DNA from: a virus
IMG/VR virus record: IMGVR_UViG_3300028025_003040
Span: 1-58,778 of that record
Length of the DNA stretch: 58,778 nucleotides
Strand: one strand, 5' to 3'
This document shows positions 34,041-42,178 of this stretch, one piece after another; the first letter of the stretch is position 1; the number at the start of each line of letters is the position of its first letter. The position numbers were made by a program, and so were the translations under genes. The notes under the pieces are model-generated. The model saw nothing but the letters and a program-made list of their open reading frames with translations, had not been told where the DNA came from and ran no database searches.

Positions 34041-34379
34041 TTATGAATTGTACCTAACGACATACTTAAGTGCATCTACAAGTTTGTCTATGGACTCCTT
34101 TACTGAATAATATACGTTCTTCTTATTGTTATTTTCTGTTCCAGCTTTATCTTTTGCAATTGTAGAATAAACTGAAGCAAGCACTGCAAACTTAGTTGAC
34201 ATTGCCTGTAGCTCCATGATTAGGTGCGGAGCTTTGGCAGATGGAACATCTGGGTTCATTAACAATTTTACCACAATTGCCAAAGCCCTATCTAAATGCT
34301 CGTCCTTCATAAACTCATGAAGATCATTAAATTCTGTAATATCACTAATTAATTCAAGAGTGTTTTTATCTTGCGTCAT
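34041..34379 (-). CDS. hypothetical protein in the recombination cluster
   Basis: 112 residues (MTQDKNTLELISDITEFNDL...), helical: HLDRALAIVVKLLMNPDVPS, APHLIMELQAMSTKFAVLAS, and a basic region KNVYYSVKESIDKLVDALKY. It is adjacent to the Cas4-like gene (one base apart), so it may belong to the same recombination pathway. The family is not recognised. Confidence 0.65.
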   Translation of the reverse strand: MTQDKNTLELISDITEFNDLHEFMKDEHLDRALAIVVKLLMNPDVPSAKAPHLIMELQAMSTKFAVLASVYSTIAKDKAGTENNNKKNVYYSVKESIDKLVDALKYVVRYNS

Positions 34380-34470
34380 GCTTCATATCCTTATCAATCT
34401 TATTAATGAATAGCCCAATTGGGTATCCTGCAACAAATCCTATTAACATGCCCAACAAAAATGATGTCAT
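34366..34470 (-). CDS. 34-residue membrane peptide
   Basis: MTSFLLGMLIGFVAGYPIGL... has one hydrophobic Gly-zipper helix, then a charged end (NKIDKDMKHDAR). It starts by ATGA overlap with the XapX-like gene. Probably a small membrane protein partnering its neighbour. Confidence 0.55.
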   Translation of the reverse strand: MTSFLLGMLIGFVAGYPIGLFINKIDKDMKHDAR

Positions 34471-34625
34471 GACATTACATTCTGAACTAATGCATAGCCT
34501 ATCCAAAGTCCGACAATACCCATCAATCCAGCAAATACTGGCGGTGCAGGGATAGGTAGCTTAAATATACTAAAGATTCCACCTACTCCAATACCAGTTA
34601 AAGTAGTTAAAAAAAGTTCTTTCAT
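34467..34625 (-). CDS. XapX/DUF1427-like small membrane protein
   Basis: 52 residues. FKLPIPAPPVFAGLMGIVGL-WIGYAL matches the XapX domain (PAPP followed by a transmembrane helix), with another hydrophobic helix before it (LFLTTLTGIGVGGIFSIF). The function of XapX is unknown. It lies in the recombination region, coupled by ATGA to both neighbours. Confidence 0.7.
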   Translation of the reverse strand: MKELFLTTLTGIGVGGIFSIFKLPIPAPPVFAGLMGIVGLWIGYALVQNVMS

Positions 34626-34927
34626 TTATTATTCTCTTCCCAAAATTTGATCAGTTCCTCGAGAACAGACCATTCAATAATACCAAGACGAACCTTAGAG
34701 TCTTCACCAATTATAATTTTAAGGGCAGGGTGCATATCACGACTTACCTTAAATGTATCAGTGCATATCTTAGCCCATACATCTTTATTTAAATTAAAAG
34801 ATCTTGAAGCCTCTTTATAGTCTACAAGGAATTGTTTCCATTTGGCATCACCCTTTTGGTAATCTCCCCGTCCACTATTTTTTTGAGCCTTAGCCCCGTC
34901 TCTTTTTACTTCAGATCTTTCTGACAT
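34622..34927 (-). CDS. conserved basic protein near recA
   Basis: 101 residues (MSERSEVKRDGAKAQKNSGR...): RGDYQKGDAKWKQFLVDYKE, SFNLNKDVWAKICTDTFKVS and KVRLGIIEWSVLEELIKFWE. I recall it as conserved next to recombination genes in actinophages; function unknown. Stop overlaps the XapX-like start. Confidence 0.65.
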   Translation of the reverse strand: MSERSEVKRDGAKAQKNSGRGDYQKGDAKWKQFLVDYKEASRSFNLNKDVWAKICTDTFKVSRDMHPALKIIIGEDSKVRLGIIEWSVLEELIKFWEENNK

Positions 34928-35121
34928 TACTGAACCCTAAATGTTGTTGTATGGTCTTTTGAGCACTTCCAAGACATAACAAGTTCTATTGGATCCCACA
35001 ACGCACCTCTAACATCTTCATCGCATTTTGAACAAGCACGTACTCCAGATAGCTGTTCTAGTTCATATCCCTTTGATTCTTCTTTAATTTTTGTATTAAG
35101 AAACTCATTAAGATTTGGCAT
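34927..35121 (-). CDS. small zinc-ribbon protein coupled to recA
   Basis: 64 residues. The N-terminus is MPNLNEFLNTKIKEESKGYE; then CSKCDEDVRGALWDPIELVM and SWKCSKDH give a C-x2-C...C-x3-H site. It overlaps the end of recA by 14 nt, so it is co-translated and may modulate recombination. Confidence 0.65.
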   Translation of the reverse strand: MPNLNEFLNTKIKEESKGYELEQLSGVRACSKCDEDVRGALWDPIELVMSWKCSKDHTTTFRVQ

Positions 35122-36112
35122 TTATGTCTCCGACTAAACTGTCTACAACATCTGGATTTTCTCTTAAATACGCTACAGCCTTTGCACGTCCTTGAAAACG
35201 TTCTCCATTTACTGTATACCATGCTCCACCTTTTTCTACTATGCCACACATTTCTGCAACATCAAGAGTTTCTCCGACCCTATCTACGCCAAGAGCTTCT
35301 CCTTGGTAATAAAAATCGTATTGTCCTGATAGGTTTGGTGGGCCGAGTTTGTTGTAATCAATAATCCAATTAACTGGTCTTCCAACTCTTTGTTCAATAA
35401 TTTTGTCGCCAACCTTAATGCCAGCTTTAATAGCATTAGCTTCGGCTTCAGACGACCATAACTTAATGACCGTGGAAGAAAAAAACTTAACTGCCATTCC
35501 ACCTGTTGGTATGTGGCTAGCATGCATGGAGCCAAACTGATTTCTTTGTTGTGAGATTAAAACAAGCAATGTGTTTTTATTTGCATAATTCAACATTTTT
35601 ACTGCGTGTGTCATATCTTTTGCTTCGGCGCCGATCTGCTTTGTGTCTTGTAGATCTTTCATTTCATTTCCGTCTTTTTCAAAATAAATTCCTGGAAGAA
35701 GTGCTGATATAGAATCTACGACAATAAGATCCACTCCAGCCTCCATCAGCTTTACGCCAACATCAACCATATCATTAACTGTTTTTGCTGGAGAGTAGAT
35801 TAGCTTTGAAGAATCTACACCTAAAGTTTCTGCCCACTTTTGATCGTAAGATGCCTCTGCATCAATCCATGCACAGGTCTTTCCTTCTTTTTGTGCAATT
35901 GCAATCATCTGTAAACAAAAAGATGACTTGCCAGCAGATTTATTTCCCCATACCAACACTTGTCTTCCGTATCCTAGCCCACCCTTTAAGGCCATGTTTA
36001 GACCAATACTTGGGGTTAATTGCTTTTCTACCTTTATGTCCTGTGCTGACTGGACTCTTGCTCTTGTTTTTGGATCTAGTTTTGATAATATATTATCTAT
36101 TGTGATAGTCAT
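35108..36112 (-). CDS. recA: RecA-like recombinase
   Basis: 334 residues. Walker A GNKSAGKSSF (Lys62), VDSISALLPG as Walker B (about residue 140), the LISQQRNQFGSMHASHIPTG loop L2 region and VGDKIIEQRVGRPVNWIIDY. Close to the core length of bacterial RecA. It catalyses strand exchange for phage recombination. An extended -10 (TGCTATACT) precedes it. Confidence 0.92.
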   Translation of the reverse strand: MTITIDNILSKLDPKTRARVQSAQDIKVEKQLTPSIGLNMALKGGLGYGRQVLVWGNKSAGKSSFCLQMIAIAQKEGKTCAWIDAEASYDQKWAETLGVDSSKLIYSPAKTVNDMVDVGVKLMEAGVDLIVVDSISALLPGIYFEKDGNEMKDLQDTKQIGAEAKDMTHAVKMLNYANKNTLLVLISQQRNQFGSMHASHIPTGGMAVKFFSSTVIKLWSSEAEANAIKAGIKVGDKIIEQRVGRPVNWIIDYNKLGPPNLSGQYDFYYQGEALGVDRVGETLDVAEMCGIVEKGGAWYTVNGERFQGRAKAVAYLRENPDVVDSLVGDINAKS

Positions 36113-36122
36113 TTAAACTCTT

Positions 36123-36141
36123 TTCTTAAGTATATAGTATA
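36123..36141 (-). promoter_or_regulatory. extended -10 promoter of recA
   Basis: Minus strand TGCTATACT just upstream of the recA start, followed by AAGAAAAGAG as ribosome site. No matching -35. Confidence 0.55.
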
Positions 36142-36144
36142 GCA

Positions 36145-36492
36145 TTAAAACAAATTCCCGTGAAGCTTTGGCCTTTCCTTATTTATATTTACTTTATTTT
36201 CTAGGGCTACGTCTAGGGAGTGTGAAATCATTTCTGTGTTCATCATTGCCGCATACAAGTCCAGAAGCCTAATTACCACATCTGCCATTTCTTCAACAAT
36301 ATTTTCACTACCCTTATTTTTTCTTACTGCTTCTAAAACTTCCGTAACCTCTGAGTGGATAAGCGCTAGCTTGTTTCCAATTACATTATATGTAACTTCA
36401 TCTTCCCAAAACCCTTTTTCAATTGCTGTTTCGTGAAGAATTGCTGAAAGTGCATCTAAACCAAACTCTGTAATAATTTTATTGCTGTTCAA
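36145..36492 (-). CDS. mazG-like: MazG-like nucleotide pyrophosphohydrolase
   Basis: 115 residues. The helical NTP-PPase core is visible: KGFWEDEV, LALIHSEVTEVLEAVRKNKG (EVTE metal-binding) and VEEMADVVIRLLDLYAAM (EExxD), as in MazG/phage 'house-cleaning' enzymes. It removes unusual nucleotides or lowers (p)ppGpp. It is near polymerase and overlaps the previous gene by 14 nt. Confidence 0.87.
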   Translation of the reverse strand: MNSNKIITEFGLDALSAILHETAIEKGFWEDEVTYNVIGNKLALIHSEVTEVLEAVRKNKGSENIVEEMADVVIRLLDLYAAMMNTEMISHSLDVALENKVNINKERPKLHGNLF

Positions 36493-36679
36493 CTTTGTCT
36501 CCTAATTTAAAAATAAATGAAGGTCCTTCTTCATCATATTCAACTACTAACCCCTTGTCGGAATTACCAGATTCAACAAATGTCAATGTAGACACTTTTA
36601 CTTCACCAACAGTTTCTAGTATTGAAAGTAAAACTTTATTAATACTAAATTCAGATATAATATCTTCATGATTTTCCAT
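36479..36679 (-). CDS. small acidic hypothetical protein
   Basis: 66 residues (MENHEDIISEFSINKVLLSI...), with LVVEYDEEGPSFIFKLGDKV. Probably alpha/beta. Coupled to the MazG-like gene by overlap. Function unknown. Confidence 0.6.
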   Translation of the reverse strand: MENHEDIISEFSINKVLLSILETVGEVKVSTLTFVESGNSDKGLVVEYDEEGPSFIFKLGDKVEQQ

Positions 36680-36907
36680 TTAATCTCCTACGTATATATC
36701 AACTTTACCATTTGATTTAAGCCAATCAAATGTAGCCATCAGGTGTTCACGAGTCTCACAGGTTTCGCATCCATCATAAAGATCATATGGCTCCCAATCT
36801 TCTGGCACCGCATCATCGTATAGATAATTCATGCACATTGCTCTGTGGTCACCTATAAAAACCTCAAGCTGCTTTGCCTCTTCTGTTGTCAGAATTATAT
36901 CTATCAT
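36680..36907 (-). CDS. small acidic hypothetical protein
   Basis: 75 residues (MIDIILTTEEAKQLEVFIGD...), with Cys in GCETCETREHLMATFDWLKS. It overlaps the polymerase stop by 4 nt. Function unknown. The Cys pair could bind metal. Confidence 0.6.
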   Translation of the reverse strand: MIDIILTTEEAKQLEVFIGDHRAMCMNYLYDDAVPEDWEPYDLYDGCETCETREHLMATFDWLKSNGKVDIYVGD

Positions 36908-39900
36908 TTTATTTCCTTTATCATAAGAGTTCCATCATCAAGTTTTGACAAGGTTACCTTACATTTCATTCCTTCTCTCATTTTAGCCAAAGCCATTTTA
37001 TAGAGTGTTGGGAATGCAATTGCTCTTGTTAAGTTTTTATCTCTATCTGAAAATACAAGGTGCGCCATCATTTTGCCAGCCTTAGTTTTATAAGGAGTAA
37101 AACTTACAACTATGTATTCATCTTCTTCTAAATCGTATTCTTTCCTATAAAGGTAGTCTACAAATAAGTCTGATCCGCTTGGATCTATATCAGACACCTT
37201 AACATATCTTGCTATTCGGTTATCTCCAACAAGTATAAAATACATTTGACTTGTTTCTATTTGTGTCTGTTCGTTATGGAATAAACCAATTGAACCAGTT
37301 TCATCTACCAACTCAATTCTTGCCCATCCAGTTCCTCGTTTAATTCCCTTTACCATTCCAAACATAACAAATGATCCAAGGTCATCAAATTCTTCAATCG
37401 GTCTAGCCTGAGCTTTAATGCGTGGAGGAATTCCTTCTAAGTTAAAGGTTGGGATCCCTAAGTATTCGTAATAGTTATCTTTTTCGTTTCCAGACCTAAC
37501 ATTATCCTCAAAGGCAGCGCCACCAATTGAATTAAGTGCAGCAATAGCTCTACTATTAATACCACTACCTTTCTTAGAAGCCTTTTCAATAAAGTCATTG
37601 TAATTTGTATAAGGTCTTTTTTCTATAATCTTGTTTGCGATACTGTCTGATATAAACTTAACTTCTGCAAGTCCAAATCTGATAGATTCTCCTTGCAAAG
37701 AAAAATAAACATTAGATTCGTTTATATGAGGAAGTTTAATGCTTAGCCCTAGTCTTTTGGCTTCAATTAAATATTCCGTTCTGGCATCTTTATCATTTTC
37801 GTTTTTAAGAATTGAAAACATAAATTCAAGAGGGTAATAAGTCTTGAGCCAAGCAGTATAATAACTAAGCATGGAATAAGCAACAGCATGAGAACGGTTG
37901 AAAGAATAACCCGCATGAGCTTCAAAATCATGCCAAAGGGTTTCTGCTTTTTTCTCTGAGATATGCTTAGAAGCGCCGCTAATAAATTGATCCTTGAATT
38001 GGTCGAACTCTTTTGCATCTTTCTTCTTTCCAATGATCTTTCTTACCTTATCGGCTTCTGACCATGACATTCCACCCAAGTGTACACAAGCTTGCATAAC
38101 TTGTTCTTGATATATAATAACTCCGTATGTATTCTCTGTAAACGGCTTAAGAATTGTGTGAGTAAACTCAACTGCTTCTCTTCCATGTTTACGATTAATA
38201 TAAGCAGCACCTACAGTATTCATTGCGCCTGGTCTAACCAATGCGTTAGATGCGGCAAGATCTTCAAACTTATCCACACCCATCTTAATAAGAAGGTTTG
38301 TGTATGGTGTTGCTTCGGCCTGGAATACTCCCTTTGTATATCCATCGCTTAACATTTTATAAACTTTAGGGTCATCAAGAGAAAGCTCAGACAAATTAAT
38401 ATCCTTGCCAGTTCTTTTCTTAACTGAGTCTAGGGTATCTGATATCACAGATAAAGTTTTTAGTCCAAGAGCATCTAATTTAATAAGACCAATATCTGCA
38501 ACTGTATCCATGTCATACGCAACAACTGGTATACGTCCAGAAACAGAATCGCTTGCATCTGCACGAGACTCAACTGGTGCAAACTTTCTAATATCATCTT
38601 TTGCTACCACAACTCCAGCAGCATGTACTCCTACTGAGCGGATACGTCCACGAAGCCTTTCTGCAAGCCATACAACCTCTGGGTATCTTGTTCTAAATTC
38701 TTTTGTATTTGGAGAATCAATAAAGTCTTCAAATGTATCAACTGACTTTAGTGCACGGTTAACTTCTTGAAGAGGAATCATAAATACACGAGCAGCATCA
38801 CGAACTACTCCCTTGTCTTTAAAATAAGTAAATGTAGAAATTGATGCTACGTGCTTAAATTTTTTCTTTAAATAATCCTTAACCTCTTTACGACGGCGGT
38901 CCTCAAAGTCTGTATCAATATCTGGGAAATCATTACGTTCAGGGTTAATAAATCGGAAAAACAATAGGTCGTATTTAATTGGATCGACATCCGTAATTCC
39001 CAATGAATAACAAACTAAAGATCCAGCTGCAGAACCACGTCCTGGACCAACCTTGATGTTATTTTCTTTAGCCCAATTAATCATATCTGCTACTACTAAA
39101 AAGTATGAGGCAAAATTTTTCGAAGCAATAACCCCCAATTCCTCCTCTAGGCGTTCCCTATAAATTGGTTCTGAAGCCTTCTGAAGCCTCTCTAAGCCCC
39201 TTTCAGTCAGTTCCCGTAGTCTTTCATCGGCATCTGTCTTTGGGACTGGCAGGAGGTCAAGGCCCTGATGAAAATCATACTCTGATACCTTAGAGGCAAT
39301 CTCCATGGTATTTTCATAAATATCAGTACGGCTAATTCCAACCTTATTAAAATCAGCCTCTATTTCAGACCGTGTTTGAATAAATAAATTATAGTCTTGA
39401 AATGATATTCTTCTATCAGGATAAAGATAGTTAAATCTATCATTCATATTCTTCATCTGACGAGACATGTCAAAGTCTGCATCTTTGTCTGCTTTTGGGG
39501 ATGTTGATAGGATCAGCATGGCTTCTTCTAATACTCTATCTTCTTCTTTAGCAAAATGGGCATCTCCTGTAGCCACCGCTTTAATTTTTAATTCATCTGC
39601 AAGCTCAAGAAGCTTGCTGTTTATTTCTTTCGGATTGTGAGATTGAACCTCAATATAAAAATCATCTGAAAAAGTTCTTTGAAAATCTTTGAGAACCATC
39701 TTAGCTTCAGAGAACTCGCCCTTTTCGATAGCCTTAGAAATAAGACCATTGAGGCATCCAGATAGTACAATAATACCTTCCGCATATTCCTTAAGCACCT
39801 CCCTATCAATACGTGGCTTATGATAAAACCCTTCGTTCCAAGCCAGTTCCTGCAAAATGTTTATATTTTCTAGACCCTTTTTATTTTTTGCTAGCAAGAT

Positions 39901-40173
39901 TATGTGATTATACGCCTGAATACTTTTGTCTGTTTTAGAGGAGCGATCAAACCTATCTGTTGGTGATATGTACGCTTCTACTCCAAGGATTGGCTTAATG
40001 CCTAATTCTTTTGCAGCAATTTGCATTTCACGATGTGAAGAAAGTGTTCCGTGGTCTGTAATTGCTATAGCGGTTTGACCAGCATCTAATGCGGCTTGGC
40101 ATAGTTCTCTTGGTGAATTAAGTCCATCCATTAATGAATAATAAGAGTGAACGTGTAGGTGTGTAAAATTCAT
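36904..40173 (-). CDS. dnaE: DNA polymerase III alpha subunit (DnaE type)
   Basis: 1089 residues, slightly shorter than host DnaE. PHP domain: HLHVHSYYSLMDGLNSP and ITDHGTLSSH. Polymerase palm: GPGRGSAAGSLVCYSLGITD and PDIDTDFEDRRR with catalytic Asps. Fingers: IIYQEQVMQACVHLGGMSWS. Tail: OB-fold part (GSFVMFGMVKGIKRGTGWAR). It is the phage replicase. The C-terminal tau-binding tail seems reduced. It ends 4 nt into the next gene. Confidence 0.95.
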   Translation of the reverse strand: MNFTHLHVHSYYSLMDGLNSPRELCQAALDAGQTAIAITDHGTLSSHREMQIAAKELGIKPILGVEAYISPTDRFDRSSKTDKSIQAYNHIILLAKNKKGLENINILQELAWNEGFYHKPRIDREVLKEYAEGIIVLSGCLNGLISKAIEKGEFSEAKMVLKDFQRTFSDDFYIEVQSHNPKEINSKLLELADELKIKAVATGDAHFAKEEDRVLEEAMLILSTSPKADKDADFDMSRQMKNMNDRFNYLYPDRRISFQDYNLFIQTRSEIEADFNKVGISRTDIYENTMEIASKVSEYDFHQGLDLLPVPKTDADERLRELTERGLERLQKASEPIYRERLEEELGVIASKNFASYFLVVADMINWAKENNIKVGPGRGSAAGSLVCYSLGITDVDPIKYDLLFFRFINPERNDFPDIDTDFEDRRRKEVKDYLKKKFKHVASISTFTYFKDKGVVRDAARVFMIPLQEVNRALKSVDTFEDFIDSPNTKEFRTRYPEVVWLAERLRGRIRSVGVHAAGVVVAKDDIRKFAPVESRADASDSVSGRIPVVAYDMDTVADIGLIKLDALGLKTLSVISDTLDSVKKRTGKDINLSELSLDDPKVYKMLSDGYTKGVFQAEATPYTNLLIKMGVDKFEDLAASNALVRPGAMNTVGAAYINRKHGREAVEFTHTILKPFTENTYGVIIYQEQVMQACVHLGGMSWSEADKVRKIIGKKKDAKEFDQFKDQFISGASKHISEKKAETLWHDFEAHAGYSFNRSHAVAYSMLSYYTAWLKTYYPLEFMFSILKNENDKDARTEYLIEAKRLGLSIKLPHINESNVYFSLQGESIRFGLAEVKFISDSIANKIIEKRPYTNYNDFIEKASKKGSGINSRAIAALNSIGGAAFEDNVRSGNEKDNYYEYLGIPTFNLEGIPPRIKAQARPIEEFDDLGSFVMFGMVKGIKRGTGWARIELVDETGSIGLFHNEQTQIETSQMYFILVGDNRIARYVKVSDIDPSGSDLFVDYLYRKEYDLEEDEYIVVSFTPYKTKAGKMMAHLVFSDRDKNLTRAIAFPTLYKMALAKMREGMKCKVTLSKLDDGTLMIKEIK

Positions 40174-40194
40174 TTGTCTCCGCCGTTAATGAGA

Positions 40195-40215
40195 GGCGGG
40201 GGATTTACCCCCGCC
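40195..40215 (-). terminator. GC-rich hairpin before dnaE
   Basis: GGCGGGGG paired with CCCCCGCC around a 5-nt loop, between the SSB gene stop (40225) and the dnaE start (40173). The T-tract is poor, so it could attenuate rather than stop transcription. Confidence 0.6.
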
Positions 40216-40224
40216 CCCGTTTAA

Positions 40225-40914
40225 TTACCAGTCCATGCTGCTACTAGTAGCAGATGTCTCCTCGTTGTTACCGCCATTTTCTCCTGCGAAAAAGGCTTCT
40301 TGCTCTACGTAAGGTAGGTCACGTACAGCAGTTGTTTCTAGGTCATACAACTCTAGAACAGATGAATCAAACAATGTTTCATCTTTTGCTAATGGGATTA
40401 TTGTATAACTTGTGTCTGTTTTTGTGCCAGAACGCTTGATACGCCACATCAAATTTGTGATGCTTCCCATTTCGCCAGCGTATTCAATTAGTGTAGGTGT
40501 TACTGTCTTACCGCTTGAACCTTGTGAAAGGATTGCGACATATGGATCCTCTTTACCATCTTCAACAAGTACATTTGTGTAAAGTCTTGAACGGCCTTTC
40601 CAACCAGCCTTATAATCCTTACGGTGTTGTTCACAACCATAACACTTACCTTGGTCTTCCATGGAACATAGCGCCTTGCGGCGATAGTCTTTTGGATTTG
40701 TGTGCTCAACGGCAATAAAGCCTAAGCCATTCTTTTCATTGTAAGAAGGTGAGTCTGGATCTAATTCCTGAAGGAAGCGAATCTTAATGCTTTCCCCATC
40801 TTCCAGCTTAACCCAACGAGCCTTTGATCCGTCTCCAGAACTTTGTGGCTTGTCCATAACTTGATTTAGGCCTTTAAGCCCTTTAACTATACCCAATTTG
40901 TTTCCTCTTTTCAT
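40225..40914 (-). CDS. single-strand DNA-binding protein (gp32-like)
   Basis: 229 residues. N-terminal MKRGNKLGIVKGLKGLNQ, an OB-fold-like start WVKLEDGESIKIRFLQELD, a zinc-type CYGCEQHRKDYKAGWKGRSR (as in gp32 proteins), and an acidic Ser/Thr C-terminal tail ending SSSMDW, which resembles the protein-docking tips of SSBs. The start could instead be the TTG at residue 7, which follows AAAGAGG. An extended -10 (TGATATAAT) precedes it. Confidence 0.8.
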   Translation of the reverse strand: MKRGNKLGIVKGLKGLNQVMDKPQSSGDGSKARWVKLEDGESIKIRFLQELDPDSPSYNEKNGLGFIAVEHTNPKDYRRKALCSMEDQGKCYGCEQHRKDYKAGWKGRSRLYTNVLVEDGKEDPYVAILSQGSSGKTVTPTLIEYAGEMGSITNLMWRIKRSGTKTDTSYTIIPLAKDETLFDSSVLELYDLETTAVRDLPYVEQEAFFAGENGGNNEETSATSSSMDW

Positions 40915-40939
40915 GTAGTTGATGGTATAAATCCATCTG

Positions 40940-40950
40940 TATTTCTATTA
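40940..40950 (-). promoter_or_regulatory. extended -10 promoter of the SSB gene
   Basis: Minus strand TGATATAAT near 40943-40951 in the gap between the primase stop and the SSB start. Confidence 0.55.
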
Positions 40951-40952
40951 TA

Positions 40953-42002
40953 TCATGGGCTCCAAGATCGATATTCGATATCAGATACTGCGTTTTTAAT
41001 ACAAGTTTTAATTTCCTCATCGGTCATATCGCCTGCATCTTTTGCTTCGTGTGGGTATATCTTACCATATTCATAAGAAGCCCACAAGAGGTCTTTGTTC
41101 CTTAGTTTATTAGACAACACATAGCCAAGCTCACGCCCAGCCTTATCTGCATCTGTCATTATAATAATCTTATTAAAATATCTATTCAGTAATTTAATAT
41201 TATCTTGAGATACGTGTCCGCCCAGCGTTGCAACAACATTTGGAAATCCAGCTTGATGCACACGGATTGCGTCAAAGCTGGACTCCACTACTATGACGTG
41301 GTCCCCAATTTTTTTTGCACGATGTATATTAAACATCGTTTTATTTCTTGGAAGATTGGTGCTATTCTTAAATTTTTTATCCGATATAGATCTTCCAACA
41401 AGACCTACTGGAATACCGTCTGGGCTATGCACTGGAACAATAACCATTCCTTGTTTTGCAGAATACCCTAATGAGAAATAGTTTATAGATTCAAGGTTAA
41501 TGCCTCTTGAACTAAAGTAGGCTTTCCCATCTTCTGACTCTAGTATCTCTGTGTGTAGATTAGAAAGAACATCTTGTGGAAACTCTACAAAGTCTGGCTT
41601 TTCTTCAAACATATCATTCATTACTTCTTCAAAATTATCAAGAACTTCTGCTTCGCTTTTTGATATAAACCTAATAGCCTCAAAGTCATTCTTGTGCATT
41701 ATTCTTTTAACTAGATCTACTAAGGTTCCAGATTCACCGCATGCTGGGTTAAAGCATAGCCAGGCACCAGAAGACTTGCTTATGCTACAGCTTGCGCTGT
41801 GTCGATTGGAATGAAATGGGCAGTAAAAAGAAACCTCCACGTTTGTCTCACCAGCAATATGAATACCAAGTTCTTTAACTATAGACTTGATATGCGCTGA
41901 CGAGTATTTCGTGGAATCATCTTTCCTTGCGTAATTCCCTCTGATAGCCATGCCTTCTTCTTTCCCACATAAACTCCATGTAAAGTCATTAAGAACTTCC
42001 AT
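40953..42002 (-). CDS. DnaG-like primase (CHC2 zinc finger plus Toprim)
   Basis: Up to 349 residues; the preferred start may be the internal ATG at 41951 (MAIRGNYARKDD). CHC2-type zinc finger: FYCPFHSNRHSASCS and WLCFNPACGESGTLVDLVKR. Toprim: IVVESSFDAIRV (Glu) and IIIMTDADKAG (DxD). It makes primers for the phage replisome. It lies in the same block as helicase, SSB and polymerase, and overlaps the next gene upstream by at least 73 nt. Confidence 0.9.
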   Translation of the reverse strand: MEVLNDFTWSLCGKEEGMAIRGNYARKDDSTKYSSAHIKSIVKELGIHIAGETNVEVSFYCPFHSNRHSASCSISKSSGAWLCFNPACGESGTLVDLVKRIMHKNDFEAIRFISKSEAEVLDNFEEVMNDMFEEKPDFVEFPQDVLSNLHTEILESEDGKAYFSSRGINLESINYFSLGYSAKQGMVIVPVHSPDGIPVGLVGRSISDKKFKNSTNLPRNKTMFNIHRAKKIGDHVIVVESSFDAIRVHQAGFPNVVATLGGHVSQDNIKLLNRYFNKIIIMTDADKAGRELGYVLSNKLRNKDLLWASYEYGKIYPHEAKDAGDMTDEEIKTCIKNAVSDIEYRSWSP

Positions 42003-42178
42003 GTTTCACCTGTAAATTCTACCGAAAAGGCAGTATCTATGTCAAGTACTCTTATATATCCTTGATCCCTCATTTGATGAATAAGTAAGCTTTCATACTG
42101 ATGCTTAACCCTAATCATATCTGAGTCATCTAGGAACTCTACATCTATTTGAAATCTTTTAATTCGTTTGTGCGTCAT
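41879..42178 (-). CDS. conserved hypothetical protein between helicase and primase
   Basis: 99 residues from MTHKRIKRFQIDV at 42178: KHQYESLLIHQMRDQGYIRV, LDIDTAFSVEFTGETWKFLM and GVYVGKKKAWLSEGITQGKM. I recall this pattern as conserved in the replication block of actinophages. It overlaps both the helicase (20 nt) and primase genes. Function unknown, perhaps a replisome accessory. Confidence 0.65.
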   Translation of the reverse strand: MTHKRIKRFQIDVEFLDDSDMIRVKHQYESLLIHQMRDQGYIRVLDIDTAFSVEFTGETWKFLMTLHGVYVGKKKAWLSEGITQGKMIPRNTRQRISSL

